Assembly (NCBI GenBank): GCA_037976565.1
Contig: CP137666.1
Location: forward strand, 51,177,271 to 51,241,270
Length of the DNA stretch: 64,000 nucleotides
Reading direction: 5' to 3'
From: Mesocentrotus franciscanus
Taxonomy: Eukaryota > Echinodermata > Echinoidea > Camarodonta > Strongylocentrotidae
This document shows, piece by piece, positions 60,191-64,000 of this stretch. Made by a program: the position numbers and the translations under genes. Every line of letters starts with the position of its first letter. Position 1 is the first letter of the stretch. Below the pieces are notes generated by a model. It had not been told where the DNA came from. It ran no database searches and was given only the letters and a program-made list of their open reading frames with translations.

Positions 60191-60738
60191 CCCCCTGTCC
60201 ACACACAACTTTTTCCGTGATTAGGCGTGATTAGTTATACCGTTTCGCGATAGTTATACCGTTTCGCGATAGTTATACCGTTTCGCGATAGTTATATGAA
60301 GAAATTGTGTGTGTGGACGCTTACTAACGATACGTCGTATAACGAAACGTCGTATAACGAAACGCAGGTTTGGCATCGTTTCGAACTAGAACTCAATTAA
60401 CTAATCACGCCTAATCACGCTTGATCACGAAAATTTTGTGTGTGGACGGAACTAGTCTAACTGGGCGGGGCTTAACGTCGGATCGCGCGCGAAAGGAGAC
60501 CTGACCTCTCATTTCCGCTTCCATTTCATGACCGCAGTAGCAAACTGCGCACCTATCGACATTTCGCTGTAGAGTTTTGGGATTACTTTCTTGTGTGTGT
60601 GGACACCCTGGAATTTATACGATGATTCTTTATACGACGTTTCTTGTGTGTGGACACCCTGGAATTTATACGATGATTCTTTATACGACGTATCGTTATA
60701 GAGTTTCGGGATAAATTGTTTTGTGTGTGGACACGCTG
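60191..60738. mobile_element. GTCCACACACAA-ended MITE, copy 2
   Basis: Same family and orientation as 56822-57286 but 548 bp long. It carries three rather than two of the 19-bp AGTTATACCGTTTCGCGAT units, a duplicated ACGTCGTATAACGAA segment and a duplicated TGTGTGGACACCCTGGAATT segment. These internal tandem changes explain its extra length. The target duplication is not clear. Confidence 0.8.
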
Positions 60739-63409
60739 TCTGCTATACATGTCAGTTGTAGTTGCCGAGAACCCAAATCATATGAAATGGTGGTGATCTT
60801 TTGTTTGTTTAGGTCCTGTATCTTGTATCTTTCATAATAACTATTTTAAAGGTATAAGGTTTTTTAGATTCTCATTCCTCATTCTTGCAATTCCTACCAA
60901 TTTCTAAGGAGAAATTATAATATAAATGGCACTTCTCTGGAGCAAAAAAAATAAAATGGTTGGCTATTAAGAAGAAGAGGAATTGGAATGAGACATTTAC
61001 AGTACTAAATTTCATATCATCTTGAGAGCCGAAAATGTATTAACTCTATTTTTTGGATATGGGTACATGATAAAAGTCATCAATTGATTATTGCTTTCTC
61101 AGAACATTTAACCATAAAATCTATTCTTGGAAATGTAATATTATGAAGATATTCCGTAAAGACCTTTACAAAGTGACACCAGAAGTGACATTTGTTGAAG
61201 GCCATCTTAGCATGGCAGATGAACCCAACCTGCATTGTTTCGAGCTGATATGAATATGATAAACAAGTATTACATGCCCTTTGTGCTTCAGATATTGGTT
61301 CATTTTGACGTCGTCGATAACCGATTTGGAATTTGAAATATTTGAAGAGCATTTGTAAGGTCAGTCTTATCAATGGGTCTGACAATGTTTACTGATTCTA
61401 TGTACTCAGCCCACCACTTCTCATGCAGTAGTCACAAACTCCTCTCTTTATGTTCTTTATTTTTCTGCATTTGGATGCGATAAGAAATGCAAATTGTCCT
61501 GTGGTGACGAAAAGTCAATGTTTAAAGTTGCCTTGACGCCACTGAACGTACTTATCCCTCTGTGAATGATAATGATTCTGTGAGTCATTTGACAAATCTA
61601 ACAAGATTAAATTGTCCACATTTGTAGTGATTTCTAGTGATTAATTGCCCCTTTGTTTTAGAGGTTGTGAGGCATTTACAAAATCAAATCCTCAGGAAAC
61701 TGGCTGAAGAAAAATCATTACCAGGAGATCTAACAACATACATCCAAATCTTTGGATTAATTGGATCATGTCTATGTGTTGTTTGAATGGGAGAATCTTA
61801 AAATGCAGTGGTATGACTCTTACCCATAGGCTTTCTTAATTGTATTTAGTGTGTGATTCAGTTGATTGTTATTTTAATCCATCTCTTTGTAACCCTTTAT
61901 CTTGTACTTTTCTCAAATATTCTCTAGGACCTGATCCCTGATTAGTCACCTTCCCCAATACATATTTACTTAGCTCTAAACTGTCCCTTAGTTTTTGAGG
62001 AATAGTTTACTTTTGACCTCCAAACTAATATGAACCTTACTGAAGACTTCTGTGTAAAAAAATATAAGAGGAACACACAAAGTACACTGTATCTATAACT
62101 TCTTTTCAAGATAGCTGTGTAAAAACATACAAAACAGACTGTATTCCAAATTCTAACATGAGAGATTCCCCATTTTTTCTGCAAAAGTTTGGTAGGATTT
62201 CTCTTTCCCTTTATTATCCCTCGCTTCATTTATCCTGTAATAGATCACTTTCTTGTCTTCTAAGATGATGTTTATGACATCTATAGTAAAGTGCATCCAT
62301 GTGACAAGAGACATGTTTATTGCCAAGATTCAACTTTGTTTATTGATCTGATAAAGGCCTTTCCCAATCGAGAGTTAACAATAACGATGGTTGTGGATAT
62401 CAGAGTCCATACATCCAATCCCTCTCTACCAATGGCATCCAGTTCTCCATTGGGGCCTCTGGAAGAGGGAAATGACACCTTATTTATGCTTTAACTACTT
62501 TTTAGAAACTAAGTCAAATAATTGAAACAGTGATGGATTTAGCTCCGAAGAAGCTCTTGAACGATTTGGGAAAAAGTAAAAAGATCAATTGTATAAAAGT
62601 ATTAAAAGATGAGTTGACCAATGAGGATTTGCTTATAATTAATATAGCCAGTTTGAGCAATAGTGAAGAAAAAAAAATTTGCATTTGCACCAGTTGACTG
62701 GGCTGATAGTGGTAGATTTGTGTTTACTTTAGTTCAGAATAATTATCTCTTTAGAGTGGGGGCTGGTCCTACCTTGAGATTGCAGGGGAGGGCACAGTGT
62801 TCCAACTGTCAACATCCCTGCCCCCTCTCACACACACCCACACACACAAAGACCTGCATAAGAGGTTATTTAAATCTCAAAGCAAAGGAAATCATCATGT
62901 AGGCTTACTCTCCATGTCTCTTTGCTTTTTTACAAAGAGGATTTGTGAAAGGTGACATTTTAAGTTGGAGAGATTATGCAGAGAGATCTCCCTTTAGCTG
63001 GGGTAGAAAAGAAAGCAGCTTTTGGTTGGCAAACAGACATCGTGACTCAATGGATGAGAAAACATAGGATTGGATTGCGCAAGGGATTAAGTGAGGTGAA
63101 GTACTTAAGATTTAGGTGAGCACGCCAAAGGCAAGATATATATACAACTCCATTAGACAAAATTAGAATTGGTTTAAAACTCACAGCAATGGCAAACATG
63201 TAGTACTGCATTTGAAATCAGTGCATTATATAGGCCTGTACAACCTTTGAAATCAGTAGGCCTACTGCATGAAGCCTACAATATGAAACCTTAACTATCA
63301 AGACATTTTTCAGAAAGCATAACATGCTGTAGCTGCTGGTTCAGAATGATTATTGCCAAACAGTGCTGAGGACTATAAACTCCTCGTACTGACTGCAAGG
63401 ATCATATCA
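60739..63409. other. No recognisable gene; possible half hairpin
   Basis: ATCATCTTGAGAGCCGAAAA followed by TGTATTAACTC at 61015-61048 resembles the left arm of the 75-bp hairpin family without a right arm. The 101-codon minus frame at 61080-61385 is not recognisable. Confidence 0.4.
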
Positions 63410-63490
63410 ATCATTAGCTGAGAGCCAAAAGGGCAGTAACTCTCATCATCCAACATGGAGTAAATGCCCTTCTAGCTCTCAATGGACAAT
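63410..63490. repeat. 75-bp hairpin repeat, copy 12
   Basis: The left arm is TAGCTGAGAGCCAAAAGGGC with AGTAACTC. The right arm is GAGTAAATGCCCTTCTAGCT then CTCAATGGACAAT. Confidence 0.85.
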
Positions 63491-64000
63491 ACCTTGCCCT
63501 TTCATTCCTCCCCTGATCTCTTTCTTGATCGGCTTCTCCATTTTCCTCAGAATCATATCACTTTCCGATAATATGCAGAGTAAACATCGTGGTACCTTGA
63601 CACGTACATGTACGCATAGAATCTGGTATACCAAGGAGTTCATGCACTATCCTAATGATTGGTTGAGGCCTGTATCAAGGGTAGGGCCGTATAGGTCCAT
63701 GCTGTAAGTCATCGCAGTTGTATTGTGCAGCTGTAATGGATTTATGAATAATATATAAACCATACAGCAGAGAGAAAGAGATCATGTTCAGAAAGCAAAA
63801 TTTGTATTAAAAAAAGGCTTTAACCCTTTGGCGACTCAAGTCCTCATTCCCATTGGGTTAACCCTAGTTAACATAGAAGGATGCCAGGATCCAGTATGGG
63901 GTTCTCAGATTGTTTCCTAGTTGACAGACTTGTAGCAGGGCTGTCCATCAAGTATTTTGATTTGGTTATACTACCGGTAAAATGAAGAGAACATGATCTA
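63491..64000. other. No recognisable gene
   Basis: The stretch ends with a TACCGGTA word near 63973. Nothing coding is recognisable. Confidence 0.5.

Noticed and set aside
60849..60870. TTAAAGGTATAAGG resembling a TTAA element end
   Set aside because: No inverted partner with TTAA was found downstream.
61015..61048. Possible thirteenth hairpin copy
   Set aside because: Only a degenerate left arm is present, which is too little to count as a copy.
61080..61385. 101-codon minus frame
   Set aside because: Looked briefly like a retroelement protein, but no ordered motif of any family could be read in any frame.
1..64000. tRNA or rRNA genes
   Set aside because: No convincing B-box/T-arm sequence, cloverleaf or rRNA core was recognised on reading both strands; a covariance search was not possible here.

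Overview
The window is eukaryotic nuclear DNA, AT-rich and almost without coding sequence. No bacterial-style gene or operon is visible, no open frame looks like a complete protein, and nearly all long open frames are chance frames or translated simple repeats. The self-complementary words TAGGCCTA and TACCGGTA recur, and the sequence is packed with small inverted-repeat transposons. My best guess is a marine invertebrate deuterostome, with a sea urchin or related echinoderm first. This rests on general familiarity with such genomes, not on a diagnostic gene. The window probably covers introns and intergenic DNA around one or more widely spaced genes.

Mobile DNA dominates what can be supported. 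(1) A family of about 75-bp hairpins is scattered through the window, with 12 recognisable copies and one doubtful half copy. (2) Five families of TTAA-flanked miniature inverted-repeat elements (Kolobok/T2-like, or piggyBac-like) lie at 12-48 kb. (3) One long unit, 12880-19646, has about 146-bp terminal inverted repeats and a 7-8 bp target duplication. It contains a TTAA element, which in turn holds a 5'-truncated L1/Tx1-type LINE, so three layers are nested. (4) Two Harbinger-like elements with 3-bp duplications sit side by side at 36.6-37.8 kb. (5) Two copies of an element with GTCCACACACAA ends lie at 56.8 and 60.2 kb. (6) A hAT-like element with internal fold-backs lies at 53.3-54.3 kb.

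Tandem repeats include an exact 237-bp duplication (1000-1473), a 109-bp triplication (7062-7388), a pyrimidine-rich minisatellite (17645-18440), a minisatellite with alternating unit lengths (52930-53260) and many microsatellites.

Host-gene signals are weak and all on the plus strand. They are two small internal exon candidates (21843-21913 and 33209-33234), a possible first-exon 3' end near 46629, a possible terminal coding exon with an acidic tail (56390-56503, poly(A) signal downstream), and a promoter-like start with CRE- and YY1-like motifs at 57878-57962. No tRNA, rRNA or other structured RNA gene was recognised. Stretches not listed hold nothing I can support.
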